Counted from the first letter of the stretch, positions 12,052-24,842 are shown. The stretch: 64,000 nucleotides of DNA from Klebsormidium nitens (GCA_000708835.1 DF236985.1:62001-126000), one strand, 5' to 3'. Numbers and translations: made by a program. The notes: generated from the sequence alone by a model not told the origin.

Positions 12052-15000
12052 ATTGCTCTGCTTCGGATGCAACAGCTGACTGTGAAGAACTTTGAATATT
12101 GGGCCCTTCTTGAGCAGCTTCTTCCCCTGCAAATCCTCCACGAGAGCTCTCTGACCTTGCTTCAGCGAATTTCAGCGGACTCTGTTCGGCCCTAATCACA
12201 TTCCCTGACAAGTCCTCTAGACTTAGGGTTCCGCTGGGAAACGCAGCAACCAAACCTCTGCAACTGAAACGGAATCAGGTCACCTTCAAGTCATCTCGAA
12301 GCGAGGATCCTTGATCTTCTGGATCATGCTCCCAACCGTATGCGGTTCTTAGCGTCTCTGGATCCACTTTAACTGCAGAGCTGCTCCAGGCTCTTAAGTT
12401 TCTTCCATGCTCCAGGAGAAGCACTCAAACCAGGTTCTCCACGAGATGGAGCTTCCTGAAAAGGAAAAGAAAAATGGTTTGTCCAGGGAACTACTGCAGG
12501 ATACCTATTCCTGATGCAGTCATCTGTTTAAGGCGAGTTCACCTGTTCGTAGCAGCATGCTTAGGACCTGCTGAAAAGAACCGCTGTATGTTTGCCTTGC
12601 CTATTCTGCTAGAGCACAATCTTTGATCCAGACTTGTGTGGTTTATCAGCAGTTTGGATTTCTGCACAAGACCTAGTAACAGACCCTTGCAATCTTCGAG
12701 GTCAACGTTCCTCTCAATAACGGATGTCATAATTGACACCTTTTATCGGATGCAGCATGTTCACCAGCAGGGAAGGGTCTCCTTACTTTGATGCTTTCTC
12801 CAACTTTTGCACTTCCGGTGGCTGGCTTTGATTCCTTTAGGCACCCAAACTACGATATAGGTTCTGAAAAATTCGTGATCGAAGCAGGTAAATCCTTACA
12901 TTCTCATCAATCCGGACACCATGATCAGTTTCAAGCTTCCTGCCCTCTACAATCCGAAAACATAAATCCTCTTTTCCAACAACCTTTGCAACTCAATCCT
13001 TCTTGCATAGCAAAGCTTGGCACCTGGAGCCAACTTTTCCTTGTTAAACCCCAGGGCCTTCATGAGTTTGTCTAGTCTCTAGCTGAATCTCGTCTTGATT
13101 TGTTATCAAGGACCACATGGTAACCATCATGTAGTTGTGCCTGATTGGGAGCAGAGTCAGGTCTGAAGGCTGAAGGTTCAGCTGTCTTGCAAACTCGCCA
13201 ATCCACAAGAAGGATGTCCAGAATATCATAACCAACTTCAGAGGCTCCCAGATGTAAATAGCAGAAAATGACTTCGCAGGAATTGTAAGGCTTGCTCAGA
13301 GTTTCCTTGGTTGAAGAGTTTCTCATAGAGAAAAATCTCTGGGACGAAGCACTTCTAGTTTTCAAGACCAGCGCTTCGAGAAGAATCTTCGCGCATGGTC
13401 ACATGACTGCTCACCTTCTAATCAAGAGCTGTGTTTTGCGGCACTCTTCTGTCCAGGGGCGTTTTCTTCGTGGATCAGCGTATACGTGTTTCTGCACGCC
13501 ATCTCAGGTTCTCGACATCTGGTTGCGCCAACCCAGAAGTCTGCGCAGGTTCTCTCATATACCTTCAAACATGACCGCCCATGGCTCAGATGCGCCTCCT
13601 CTTACAGCTGCGCTTTCAAAGACCTGGAAAAGTCTGATCATGAAGAGACGGCGCTATGCTTCGTTGCTGTTGGAGCCGAACTGGTCTAAAACAAAGAGGA
13701 AGCCAGCTCACACTGCACCGTAGTCGGCTTCAAGAAAGACTTGGAACTTCGAAGCCGAAGGGCCCAGTCGTGACGAAAAAGTTACGTCGACTTTTTTTCG
13801 CCCTTCCCGCCTTGCTCGACTTTGTCGTTGTGACAATGCATGATCGTCTGAGCTACGTATGTATAGGACTTGATTCGAAGCAAACCTGAGCATCCGAGAC
13901 ACGGTCGCTGCGGACTCCCGCATGTGGTCACGACCACTGGGCGACCGACAAGAGGCGTTGGGAGCTTCGGAGTCGCCAAGCCGGCGTACTGGAGCCCCGC
14001 CCAGTCCCGCCCGACGGTTGCCAAAAGTAGTTAGTAGTAATCCTGCTTGACAGGGCTGCACCTGCCAGCAGCACAGAGAAGTTTTTCTGCAGTCCTTGCT
14101 TCCTTTCCAACTGCAGCTTGAAAGCTGGCCGATCCGACCGTTTGCTTGCCTCAACATCGTCCCAATGTAGGGCGGAGCCAGGCGGAGCGGCATATCATCA
14201 CACGCGTAGAAAAGTTTGACTATAGAAAAGGTGCTCCAGCTAGTGGCACAGGCTGTGCAGACATGATCCTTTAGCTTCCTTTTCCAACACGCCGCAGTCA
14301 CATGTATCATTGGCTAAGTGATCATGGCATACTATACAGTATCTTCTAGATGAGTCTGTTACTTTGGAAGGGATCGTTGCTCAAAAATGATGTACAAGGT
14401 TCCCTTTTACTTGGAGAGGTCATGATGTTGCAGTGTCGGCAGTTGGGCACGTTTTGTGAAGCTTTAGCTTTTTTTTTCTTTTTCTTTTGAAATTAATCTT
14501 CTAGCGCTATGCCTTCTAGCGTGTGTGCAAGTCCGAGATGTAAGTGATTAGACACACTTCAACTGCAATGTACAGACGAAGACAATGGATGATACTTGCA
14601 GTTTATGATGCAATATATAAAAATACAAGATCGTGAAATGTTTCTAGCAGACAGACCTAGCTACTGGGAACGATCAAATCGAGAAATTGGAAACAGCTTG
14701 TTTGTGTCGATCAGAATGAAGGTAGCGATTGTGAATTGATAATCAATATCTAACATGAGATTGTATCAGTAGGCACTCGAATGCGAAATACATGTTTTGA
14801 TGCATTTAAAGCCCATGTATTGATAGAAACAAACTTCACTATTAAGGTTGAAGAGCAACAGTGCATTTTGGCGATTGCTGAGGTTTTGCACACGAATCTC
14901 ATATACTTCCAGAGCTGAAGTAAGTATGGAATTACATAAATACCTGCCGATGATGCGAACAAGAATTGAGCATTAACTGACACGTACGACTTGTCTCCCT

Positions 15001-15562
15001 CATGTGTATCTTTCAAAACGTACAACCTGAGAAAAAAGAAAACAATCGAGTATTCACTGAAGGCTTCGACAGATTGTGTAGAGACTATCAACAAAGGCGT
15101 TATATATAAGACGTTTCTGTAGTCCAGTTAACTTTAAGCTGCCAAATCCATCAGTCCTTCTACTTAATTCCGTGCGCGCGCGCGAGCCTTCTAAGCTTTT
15201 TGTCCGAAAGGCTAAGAATGCTTTCAATCCTTCTCGTCTTCATTTTGTACTTAATCATCTATTCGACAGAAAATCAGCCCGATAAACACATCCAACTCCT
15301 AAGTTTGTCCTGATGACATCGTCCTATTCTGCTGGTCCGGAATCCTGCAATCAGCAATGTGAGCTGTCAGACTTTGTGCAACAAATGTCAAACAGAGGTG
15401 CAACCAAAACCATGAATGTAGTGGCAGTTGGCGAAGCACTGTAACCTTTTCTCGTCGAATCAAAGTCTATACAAGGAATGAACAGATCCGTCTCCCAGAG
15501 CATTTGGTCAAGGAATATCACCAAAGTGCAGAAACAAAGAACTAGAACACACCTTAAGGAGA
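12052..15562. other. Interval without a confident gene; exon-like scraps on minus strand
   Basis: About 3.5 kb between the start of the YTH fusion gene and the end of the miniprotein gene. On the minus strand there are coding-like pieces with good splice signals that I could not join: codons reading VDPETLRTAYGWEHDPEDQG near 12390-12290; LDKLMKALGFNKEKLAPG near 13080-13010; and a segment near 13480-13410 bounded by an AG acceptor and a GTGAGC donor. They could be upstream or untranslated exons of the YTH fusion gene or remains of another gene. From about 14350 to 15350 the DNA is AT-rich and looks plainly intergenic. Confidence 0.4.
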
Positions 15563-16478
15563 TTAAATAACGGCTGTGCCCCGTCGTCCCATTCGCCGTC
15601 TGCCTGTGCAGCATCTGCAGCATAGGATGTCACCAATGCAGTCGATGATGCCCATGATCAGTGCGCCGATGCCATTCCAGATGGATCTGCAAGAGGATAA
15701 AACAAACATCAATCACTTGGTGGCACCGATTGGAGAAGTGCATTGTTTATGGGGCCTGACAAGCTGCTGTCAGCCAACGTGAAAGCTTTGTTGCTGCCTT
15801 CACATGCACTTCTTGCCTTTGCTACAGTTCTTCTGTTCATTGCTTCCCAAAGACTTCCCAAGGTTTCAACTAGTACTATGCTCATCAAATATATTCCACT
15901 TACCAAGAAGCGTGGAATCAATAACCGTGTCTTGTTACAATTTTCCAACTGACAATTGGTTGACAAAAGGCTGAAGGAACTCTTTTACCCAGATTTGAGT
16001 TCTCAGTAAGGCTATAACATGGTCACACCAAGACTTTTACGCGAAGTCAAAGCAATGTGATTTGTTTTAGAGGTACTCCTAGGAGTACTCCTGTGAATCT
16101 TTGCAAACAGGGGCCAAACATAGTTGGTAAAAATGATGCACTACCATTTACCCCCAGTTGCAGAGACCATGCACCCTCTTGACCATCTTTCAGGTTTCTT
16201 TAACTGGAACATTCTAATACTGGACAGATATCACCACCAGCCTTTTCAATAGAGGTAACAACCTTAAAGGAAGCTCAACCTTTATCAAGCTCGTAGATCC
16301 TTTGGCAGAGAGGTCAGAGAAGGAGAGTGAAACATAAGAATAGGCGGCTCCCCATAGGTTGAAGGTAAAGAATGAGGGACAAGAGGACAGGCCTGGGGTC
16401 CACTTACGAGCAGCAGTTGCCAATGCCATACCAGATGTCAGCGATGCACTTGGCGAAACCAGACCAGCAAGCGCCCAT
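15563..16478 (-). CDS. Small Cys-rich membrane miniprotein, 64 aa, two exons
   Basis: Exon 1 is 16478-16408 (ATG at 16478, donor GTAAGT) and exon 2 is 15686-15563 (acceptor TTGCAG, stop TAA). The junction completes a Ser codon. The protein starts MGACWSGFAKCIADIW, has one hydrophobic stretch around GIGALIMGIIDCIGDIL (residues about 29-45), then a CCRCC cluster and a basic tail GRRRMGRRGT. The layout (short N-terminus, Ile/Gly/Ala membrane segment, Cys cluster, Arg-rich tail) resembles small membrane proteins common in fungi and some algae that have no known function. That likeness is from memory of the pattern, not a search. The Cys cluster beside the membrane could be acylated. It is far too short to be found by length-filtered ORF calling, because each exon alone is under 45 codons. 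Confidence 0.75.
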
Positions 16479-16672
16479 GATGCCTGAGAGTATGCGAGCC
16501 CTCTAGCGAAGCTTGACGAATCAGGTGCGGTGTCCTTGATACTTATAGCTCCCCTGCTTGCACAATAACTCTCCTGTTGGGCGGCCTGCAAACTGCACAA
16601 GTTGCTTGACGGGTGTAAGGGAGCGTATTTGTGAAACCGACTTTGCTGGAATGACGAGGTCAGCAAGCAGGA

Positions 16673-16681
16673 CTTTTATAA
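16673..16681 (-). promoter_or_regulatory. TATA box candidate for the miniprotein gene
   Basis: TTATAAAAG on the minus strand, about 195 bp upstream of the ATG at 16478. Transcription would start near 16645 and give a leader of roughly 165 nt. It is the clearest TATA element in the window and faces the right way. Confidence 0.45.
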
Positions 16682-17602
16682 CAAAGAAGCAAAGTTTCTG
16701 AGGCAGCTCAATGCGCCAAGTCCGGCTTCGACGAGTCCTGAAGCAACTTTCTCCCAACTCCTGCAGCGCGCTGCTGCTGCAGACACCGAGAAAGAGAGAA
16801 AGGAGGAGGCCCGGGACCCCTTTGATGACTAGTTGCCAGTTGGCAATGTCGCAAGGTTGACACCTGGCACTGAAGTCGCATATGACAGGTTACAGATAGG
16901 CTTGGGTGCCCAGCTGTCATGTTTTGAAAGCTGCCACCTGGCAGCAGGACGGAGCGACGTATGCATCAAAAGTACACTGCGTACCGTTGCTCGCTGGCGT
17001 TGTCCGCGCGCGTGGCCGCCGGTCACACTGCGAGTCCTCGGACTCGACGGTTGGCATCGGACTCCTCTCAGTGCGCGCAACTGCGCGCAGCGCGACCCTT
17101 GCGATTGGCCAACGGTGTCACATGGGCAGGGTTCTGTGCACCGATTGAGCTCTCTAAAATCCAAAGCTTATTCAGAAACAGGTTCACAATGCCCACAATC
17201 GTCGTGCAAAATAGAGTTCTGGTTCTACACTCTACCTCTAGATTAAGCTGTTGACCAGATTCCACGGCGCACAAATCACGTGGCTATCTTCTGCCAATAG
17301 TACGTACCGTCATGGCGCCAGAATCCATGAGCATGCGTCAAATTCAATCTTGAATGTTCGTTGTTTTATGCAGCGTTTTGAAGATTTGGGAAGGGAGGCC
17401 TTAATAATACAGCATTTTCGGGGCAAGCTGTAAAAGGCTAAAGCTGACCAAGCTTCCAAAGTTGCAAAGTTTTCATTAGCATATTCTCCGACGCAGCTGC
17501 AAGGTGGCGCATAAGTACGTCTCGTTGTTTGGAGAACAATTGGAAATAAGATCTGTAGAAGGTAGATATGCTGATTCAGTTTTTTGAGGGGCGCGTGTAA
17601 CC
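16682..17602. promoter_or_regulatory. Divergent intergenic region, miniprotein gene and TrpD-like gene
   Basis: The two genes are transcribed away from each other, with 1124 bp between start codons. The middle (about 16960-17120) is GC-rich with CGCG runs; the flanks are AT-richer. Several overlapping open frames occur on both strands but none has splice-supported continuity or a family resemblance, so I treat the stretch as shared upstream sequence. Confidence 0.4.
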
Positions 17603-20600
17603 ATGAACTGCCATGCTGTAGTGCCCCATTTGAGCGCGCCAGCATTGGTTGAATCTAGGATTGCAGGCGGACCTAGTACTACAGGTCTATGTAGCACCAG
17701 CCAACCTGCGGGAGACAGATCTTCATTCTTCCAACCTCCAGCTGTCAGTCGCAAGCAGCGTGTGAAACAGCCAAAAGCTGTCCCGTACGTTGGCGACCAT
17801 GACACTAATCAGTCTCCTTCCATCTCAGGGAGAACCGAGACTCAGAGGTACAGATCTCAGACTGAACCAAATGTTTTGGGAGCAAGGAAGACGAAGCAAC
17901 ACAGAGCGAGAAACGGCGCTCGGCGAGCTACTGCTGTAGATGTGGCAACGGAGGAGCCAACGGAGGAAGATCGAACTCCACAGAGGCGGCGGTAAGAATC
18001 CTCATACAGCTATCTGACGTTTCCTTGGACTTGTATCTGTTGACAAGGATCAGAAGCTGCGAGCTGAGAAGCTGCAAGCCAAATCATTGATCTTCTCAGA
18101 TCGCGGTATCAGACATACAGCATTGCTTGAAAAGATGGTACATGAAGATCCGGCAAGCAGAATCCTTCAGCTGTCAACAGAACGGCACACTGTCTTGCTG
18201 AGCCAAAGTTGACCGCTAGTACGATTGTTTACGTCCGAAGCATCTTGTTCCAGGGCTTCAGCCAAAATCAATTGTCGCATCCTTTTTTCAACAAGGGCCT
18301 TGAGAGGTCTGTGTCCAGATCGTTCCGATCGGTGATTTTGCTCCATTTTTTACAAGGATCTACATGCAATAGCCTCAAAAATCACTCTAGAGTGGTGAAT
18401 TTGGGGAGTTTGTACAAGCGATACACATTTGTGATTATTGGATAACGCGCTAGTGAAGAATGTCCTGTGGGCATGCATGATTGCCACTGTGATTGATGCT
18501 GGTTGTTGACCACCTTAATGATCAGTTTTGTAAGATCCCTTCAGCCTCAAGAAACCTTTGCGCGCTTAGTGGTACGAAGTGTGCTTCGCCATCAAACGGT
18601 TCTACCGTCAGCGCTTCACTTGTGCTGCAGCAAGTGCAGGGCTTTGCAACCAGGTCAAATACTTTTATCCGGCCTGATTGAGAAGCCTCCAGTGGGAATG
18701 GCTGCAATGATTGTGCACTCCTCTTCCATATTTCTCTCTGATCTCCCCTGTAGCAGGAGTGCCGCACATTGATCCCCTACCGGAGAGGTGTTTCCGCTTG
18801 CCCTCGAGCAAGACTCCTTGATCTCGCGGGTATTGTATAATTGCGCAAATCGTTTGCCAGGTACAATCTGATGGACGATGTGGGACCGAATCCGCTGGTG
18901 CTCGAGGCGCAGGGCAAAGTGTGCACAGGGCCAACCCAGACGCGGCCGTTAGATGAGGAGCAGTGTCGGGCCGTGCTTGATGCAATCATTAGATCAGGTG
19001 GGTGCATTCAAATCAGTCAATGGTACGGTGATGATCAGAGCTGCCACGTGAGGTTCCGTTGTTCCTATTGTGGGGCGTTGAGTTGAACTCGCAGCTTCAT
19101 CCATGCCTCCACTTCATTTGGTAGCTGCGCAGATTGGTTTGCAATTGTCATCAGGCATACATTTTCGACGTTTTTCCAAGCTCCCAGAACTGGAAATTGG
19201 AAGTCTGCAAGAAGACAAATAGAACATGTACACCAGATAGGTCGGAAGAGATTAGGCTTGCGAATTCTGCCCCTTTCTTTCCATTCAGCAAAGGGCGAGC
19301 TCCCACTTGAAGAGCGCGTATCGCTCGCCCAAATGGGCGCCTTCTTCGGGGCCATGACGCTGCGCGCTGAGACGTTCCCTCCACCAACGCAATGGTCCGA
19401 GGGCGAGAAGCGCGCGATGGCGGAAAAGTGGCCTGAGCTCCAAAAAGTCCTGCCCCCAGAAGTCCAGTTCTTAGCGGATCCTGAGGGAACGCTGCTGGAA
19501 GGCTTGAGCCCTGTGGGGCCTGGTTACACTGGGCACTCGGGCAGGGCGGAGGAGCGGCTGGTGGGCGATCTGAGGGAGGTGAGAATAAGCCCTGTTCTTG
19601 AGGAGACTACTCTACTGGACAAGTGTTGGAGGGTGTATTCACCCTTGATGTTCACAATTCGCCTGGATGACTGAAGCGTTTGCAGGTGCTTACGACAGGT
19701 GAACACATATTCAGCATCGAAGAACCTAACTTAGCGTGTTCGGGTGCATCATAAGGTTGTTTTGCTGCAAGATTGCCATTCAAAGCTGCGGCAGGTGCGT
19801 GTACACTTGAATCGTAGGGCTTTCCGTTAAGGGGGTCGGGAGCACATCCATACGAGTTGGTTGCCCGCGAGGTATTTTTGAAAAGATTACTCCGATTGGT
19901 TCGCTCATCAGCACTAACATCCAACTTCGTTGGGTGATGTTCAAAAACTTCCGCATATCTTCTTAAGACTTTCACTTCAGAGTTCCTGAAGGTACTCGAC
20001 TGACCAGACCAGCCTGCCTTCGACTGTCCTCTCGTTCAAGTCCCCCAAGAATACAAGGAGTCGAGTGCGTTACAACTTCTGACTGACGCACAGTTGATCT
20101 CCTCTGAACTTCGTATCTCTGAAGGTCAAGTACTTAACCAGAACCTTCTTTTGAACCCCCAGATCCTATCGGGCGAGCACCTGGGGTACGAGGAACTCTG
20201 TGGGCTGTTGCGGGAGATTCTGCCGCTCGATCACGGGCATGCTGGTTTTGAAGGTTCCGGCCGGGAGGGCTTTGGGGAGGAGGGGTCTGTCAGCGACGCA
20301 CTGGTGGCCGCGTTTCTGATCTGCCAACGGATGAACAAGGAGACGGCGCGGGAGTTGAAGGCGTATAATTTGGCACTGGATGACGATGTTGGTAAGCTTT
20401 CGTGCCTTTTGAGGTTCTGATGTTGTGCCGGCAGAGTAGGTTTGCGGAGGAGACCTGAGGCCGCGTGTCTGATTCGCCAAGTGGACGAAGAAGAAGACCG
20501 AGTGATAGGAAGGCGTATGATCGGCTGTGGATGTCAAGGTTGGTAAGGAATCGTGTTCTTCTGCTCGGGGTTACAGTGATACGAGGGGTTGGGTGGAGAA

Positions 20601-23600
20601 TCTTTTGAGTCAGTCAGCACGCTCTGCCGGTTGCAATTAAGATCTGCCAGCCAACCATTAAGGAAACAACTGCAGGCGTAAAATGGCCCTACTGGAAGAC
20701 AAGTAGTGACTGGTTTCTTGACCTGGAGATGTCAGGGAGATGAGTCTGCGGTTAATCTCATTTGAAAACCCCGTACAGCGGTGCGATACGCGGTTGCAAT
20801 TATCTCTCCGCCCACACTCTTGGCTTGGGCCCTGTTCGTCACCGTTAGTAGCGCACTAAATGTTCAAATTTCTTACTCTGGTTCAGACATTCGTTGTCTG
20901 TTCTAAGCAGGCTAAGCCGCTTCGTAACAGCATTGAGTACATTGAAACTGGATCTAACATCCGGTTGGTCTTACCACTTCGTTTGAACATGTCCGCAGGC
21001 CAGCCCCCCGTCGCGGACGTCCGGTCGCTGACGCACTACGGGGAGCCGTACGACGGGAACACGCGGTTCATGCGGAGCACGCTGTTCGTCATGGCCGTCC
21101 GCGCCAGCTACGGCGAGGCGGGGCTACTGCACGGGATTGATTACATGCCGCCGAAGGTGCGCTTGCATTTGAATTCTCGACTCTGTGAAAGGCGTCTTGA
21201 AGGCGAGATTTTCCAGTCTGGTGCGGACGCGCCAGCTACGGCGAGGCGGGGCTACTGCACGGGATTGATTACATGCCGCCCAAGGTGCGCTTGCATTTGA
21301 ATTCTCGACTCTGTCAAAGGCGTCTTGAAGGCAAGATTTTCCAGTCTGGTGCGGACGCGCCAGCTACGGCGAGGCGGGGCTACTGCACGGGATTGATTAC
21401 ATGCCGCCGAAGGTGCGCCGCTTCTGATTTCTTGACTCTTTGGAAGGCTCTTTGAGGGCGGAATAGCGAAGTTTCGTGCGTGCGCGCCCACAATGGCGAG
21501 CCGGGCTACGGCACGGAGTCCATTACACCCCGCCTAAGGTATGCCGGTGTTGGATCTTGAAGATTGGACTGTGGAAGTCGAATTTTGGTACTGCGAGGAG
21601 GGTAGGACCACATAAAACGAGGAACAGGAGTCCGGCAGAAGTCGTCTTTCTTCTGGCACAAGGGTTGGACTTCCTGACTTGAGCATGTTTTGATACGTGG
21701 CCGTCCGTTGGCTGCGGTGACCGAAAATTTATGATTGTGATTTCGTATGGTCAACTGGCCGACATGAATTACGTGCCTGTTGCTTCAGGCACGCACATTT
21801 TGCATCCCGAGTCTGCGGTCCTTTTATCTTGTTGTTATCTTATTCTGATTTGGAACACGAAGAGCACTTTCAGATGGCGTGGCACCTTAACGCAAATCCA
21901 GGTGTCGCTTAGGTACGGTAACTGGTCCAGACCGCAACCCCCGGAAAGCCTGTCCGGGCTTCCTCTCTTTGAAAAAATAGAAGTTATGCATGCCCTCCGT
22001 AGTCTCTAATCAAGAGTCGATCAGCCCAACTCTGGTTTAAGATATGAAGATGCAGTGCTTAAAGTTGACCCGTGTCTAACCAGATGGGCGTCACCGAGGA
22101 GCGCATGCTGCGGCATCTAGGCGCGGCAACCACGCTGCGCGCGCCCGCGGCGGTGACGCTTCTGGAAGACGAGCGGGTGGCCTTTGCTTACCTCAGCCAG
22201 CGGGAGGTGCAGCCGTCAGCCTACTCGCTCAACGACATGCGGTTGCACATTAAGAAGCGGCCGCCGTTTGCGACCACGGAGAAGGTGCAACGCTTTGTAC
22301 AGGTGAGGAGATCTCTTTCTGGCCGGCTCTTCTCGTACAGAGGATTTTACAAATTTGGGTGGGCTGTGGAACGAAGTAGTCTGATTCTTGAGGGGCTGCT
22401 CTTTGCGTTTGGTCAGAGATGTGACGGCAAGGGCAGCTTCGGAAGGGTTCTGGTGGCTCTTCGAACGAAAAAGAGAATCTCCCAGATCTTGATACGCGGA
22501 GAAGGCAAGCGGTTCGTGCAGGTCGAGAAGTTTTTGGGGGCCCCGCTTCTCGAGCCGAGGTAATTTTACTGGGTTTGGCTGGCTCGTCCTACGTAGTTTA
22601 TCCATTGAGATCAGAATGCTCTGAGTGGCTCTCGTATCAATGGGCTTTTGAGCTGGGGCTTTGGGTCTTGCAGTGGATGCTGGACTCTAGGCTAGGGAAG
22701 GTTTATAGTTTTCTGTACAGGGAACGAATCATCGCTTTTTACCAAAGCATACTTGATGAACATCCTGTTATTCTCAAGGGACGACTCGGGGACGAGAGCC
22801 AGCGGTGCGGATGGAATAAGATACAGATGCCCTTCCCGTACGCTCAAAATAATGCAAAGAAAAGGGCCTGAAGCCTCTGATTTTAGTGCTCTTTGTTCCA
22901 AGTGACATTAGGCACTCCGGACGTTTGTGCACTTTGGCGGCATACGTTCAGGGTGACTCTGGTCGACCTCGCGTTCTCTGCATTTTTTGGGAAGCATATG
23001 TTATGCGAGTCGGATATGCGGTCGCACCTTTCGTTTCTAAGTTCACTTTGGCCGAAGCGCCATCCCAGGTGTCGTAAGTTCAAATTCGACGATCTTGAGA
23101 TAGCTCCAGGTTTGGCCTAAAGACTTGGAAGTTGTTTTCTCTCTCAGGCCAAAGGCGCATACAACATCCGGAGGCGGAATAGAGGTCGAGCGGCAAATTT
23201 TGAAGCGTGAGAATGCCGATCGAGGCGTTCAAAATTGCATGCTTTTCAAGCAGAGGTTGTGATCAGCGGTTCTCTACGCTTTTGCAGGCCACTGGACGAG
23301 AGGCGATGGTGGCTGGGTACTACCACGAGGGTTACGAGGAGCCGCTGCTAATGCTCATACGCAGGAGGGGAGTCGACGCAGGGATGGTGGTCAAGGTACA
23401 CCCGCAGTCTTGGTATCCGTCAGAAAGCACCATCACTCATAGGCTGGACTGGTTTTGAGCCACCAGATGATTATCGCTGTTTTGGGAAACAGGCGCGCGG
23501 GAGTCAGCTACTGAATGTCGGCCCTCGCTCTATCGATGGTTGACTTGACTTCCACCAGATTTGAATGCATTGACGTTCAGCAACCCTGAAGCTGCTTTAG

Positions 23601-24842
23601 GTTCTTCCGACTGCCCCTGCCGTAACGGCGTTGATTGTATTTTTACTTTTGCGAGCCCCTCAAGTTCCAGAGGCATGTCTCGGTTATATAAAGAAATCTT
23701 GACATCTCTGCGCTGAACTGTAGTGCAACTGGCGGGATAGGCACGGTGTCCCCGTACAGAGAGGGCACTTCTATTTCAATTATCAAGCTCACAATGAAAA
23801 CGGCGAGCTCTTATTGTGCTTTTCGATTCCGCAGGGCGAAGAGGGCGCGGTTTCGTTAACGACCAAGTCACGCTCCCCCGACTCGGGTGGAGGCCCCGGG
23901 GAACGCAAGCTGCAAGCCGTGAACCACGTGTCAGGATTCCGCCCGGTTGATGACGTTCCGGGGGAGCTTTTGCACCGGGAGCCTTTCACACTGGATGTGG
24001 AAGCGGAGCGGTTTGGATTCAAGTCGACGGCGACCCCGCGAACGGACAGATCGGTGAGCATGTCGCCGAGCTTTCGACAGGGTGTGCATCTGCCAGGAAA
24101 CGCGATTGCGGGTGTCAGCTTCCGAATTTTCGAATTCAAGCGGACGTGATGTTTGTGAGGAAACAGATTGTGTGGGTGTACTCACTGAGCGGAGATAGGA
24201 ATACCATTCTTTCCGATTTGGGGGCGGCTTAATGAGGGTCGGCTTTAGAAGGACGGCGCGGACGCGAACTGGAGGTTCGGATACTGCTCCCATCATGCAT
24301 ACGTTTTTTGGTCTCAGAAGCTTTGGATCCTTGAAGTGGGCGATAGCGACTTTGAGAGGACATGTTCCTGCCGCTCGGATGTGCAGAAAGGTAGCGTTTT
24401 ACTCCTCCCAAAAGCCACGAAGTCAACAGGGATAGTTTGAGGTCTTCAGTGTCGACGAGCCGACACGCGCAGAAGGAGGTCGGAGAAGGTGAGAAGCCAA
24501 GAAAGAAGATGCCAAGGACAAGCGAGAATCCAAGTCAGCATCCTGAAGCAGAAACGGAGAGTGAGGAGTTGCTTGAAGTCTAAAGATATTCTGAGTAACA
24601 CCCTGCGTCCCCTTCTTCAGGCGGCCAAGAACGTGGAACTAGGTATGGCGGCTCTGCGAGGCGAGAAAGGCCCTGCGTACGACCGGATCGTCTTCAACGC
24701 CGCTATGCAGGACCACCTCCTGGGCTGCAACGGGGCCTCCGATCCGATGGTCGCGATTGAAAGGGCAAAGGATGCAATTGACAGCGGGGCCGCGCTCCAA
24801 AGACTGGAAAACTATGTCCGCCTTAGCCACAAGTTACTGTAA
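17603..24842 (+). CDS. Anthranilate phosphoribosyltransferase-like (TrpD-like) protein, plastid-targeted, nine exons
   Basis: Exons: 17603-17991, 18861-18997, 19289-19578, 20163-20391, 20999-21156, 22084-22302, 23288-23395, 23835-24053, 24621-24842 (TAA). Phase fits at all eight junctions; 656 aa. Exon 1 encodes about 130 residues rich in Ser, Thr, Arg and Gln, like a plastid leader. The rest resembles the plant TrpD-like family (At1g70570 type): VLEAQGKVCTGPTQTRPL, a helical segment with LAQMGAFFGAMTLRAE as in the N-terminal domain of glycosyltransferase family 3, VADVRSLTHYGEPYDGNTRF, FAYLSQREVQPSAYSL, LHIKKRPPFATTEK, YYHEGYEEPLL, TPRTDRS, and AALRGEKGPAYDRIVFNAAM. I do not see the GTGGD and NISTA-type PRPP-binding motifs of true TrpD, so real anthranilate phosphoribosyltransferase activity is doubtful. 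Intron 5 carries a 128-bp tandem duplication of the end of exon 5. Confidence 0.88.
21103..21560 (+). repeat. Tandem duplication of an exon end and 5' splice site, 128-bp unit, about four copies
   Basis: Units begin at 21103, 21231 and 21359, exactly 128 bp apart. Each starts with GCCAGCTACGGCGAGGCGGG and carries the last 54 bases of exon 5 of the TrpD-like gene plus the GTGCG donor. Unit 2 differs from unit 1 at three positions over 128. In unit 3 only the exon part is intact, and its intron part is heavily diverged. A fourth, degraded exon part lies at about 21487-21540. Only the first donor (exon end 21156) keeps the frame into exon 6, because 128 is not a multiple of three. Confidence 0.92.

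Noticed and set aside
13292-13723. 143-codon plus-strand frame
   Set aside because: No recognisable motif or splice-supported continuation, and the opposite strand has better splice signals. Left unannotated.
16833-17246. Overlapping open frames on both strands in a GC-rich block
   Set aside because: GC-rich sequence is poor in stop codons; no frame has protein-like continuity and the block lies between two divergent genes.
18046-18211. Protein-like frame (DQKLRAEKLQAKS...) that could be exon 2 of the TrpD-like gene
   Set aside because: No AG acceptor gives the right phase after exon 1, whereas exon 1 joins directly to 18861 in phase and restores the expected Arg-Tyr-Asn start of the conserved region.
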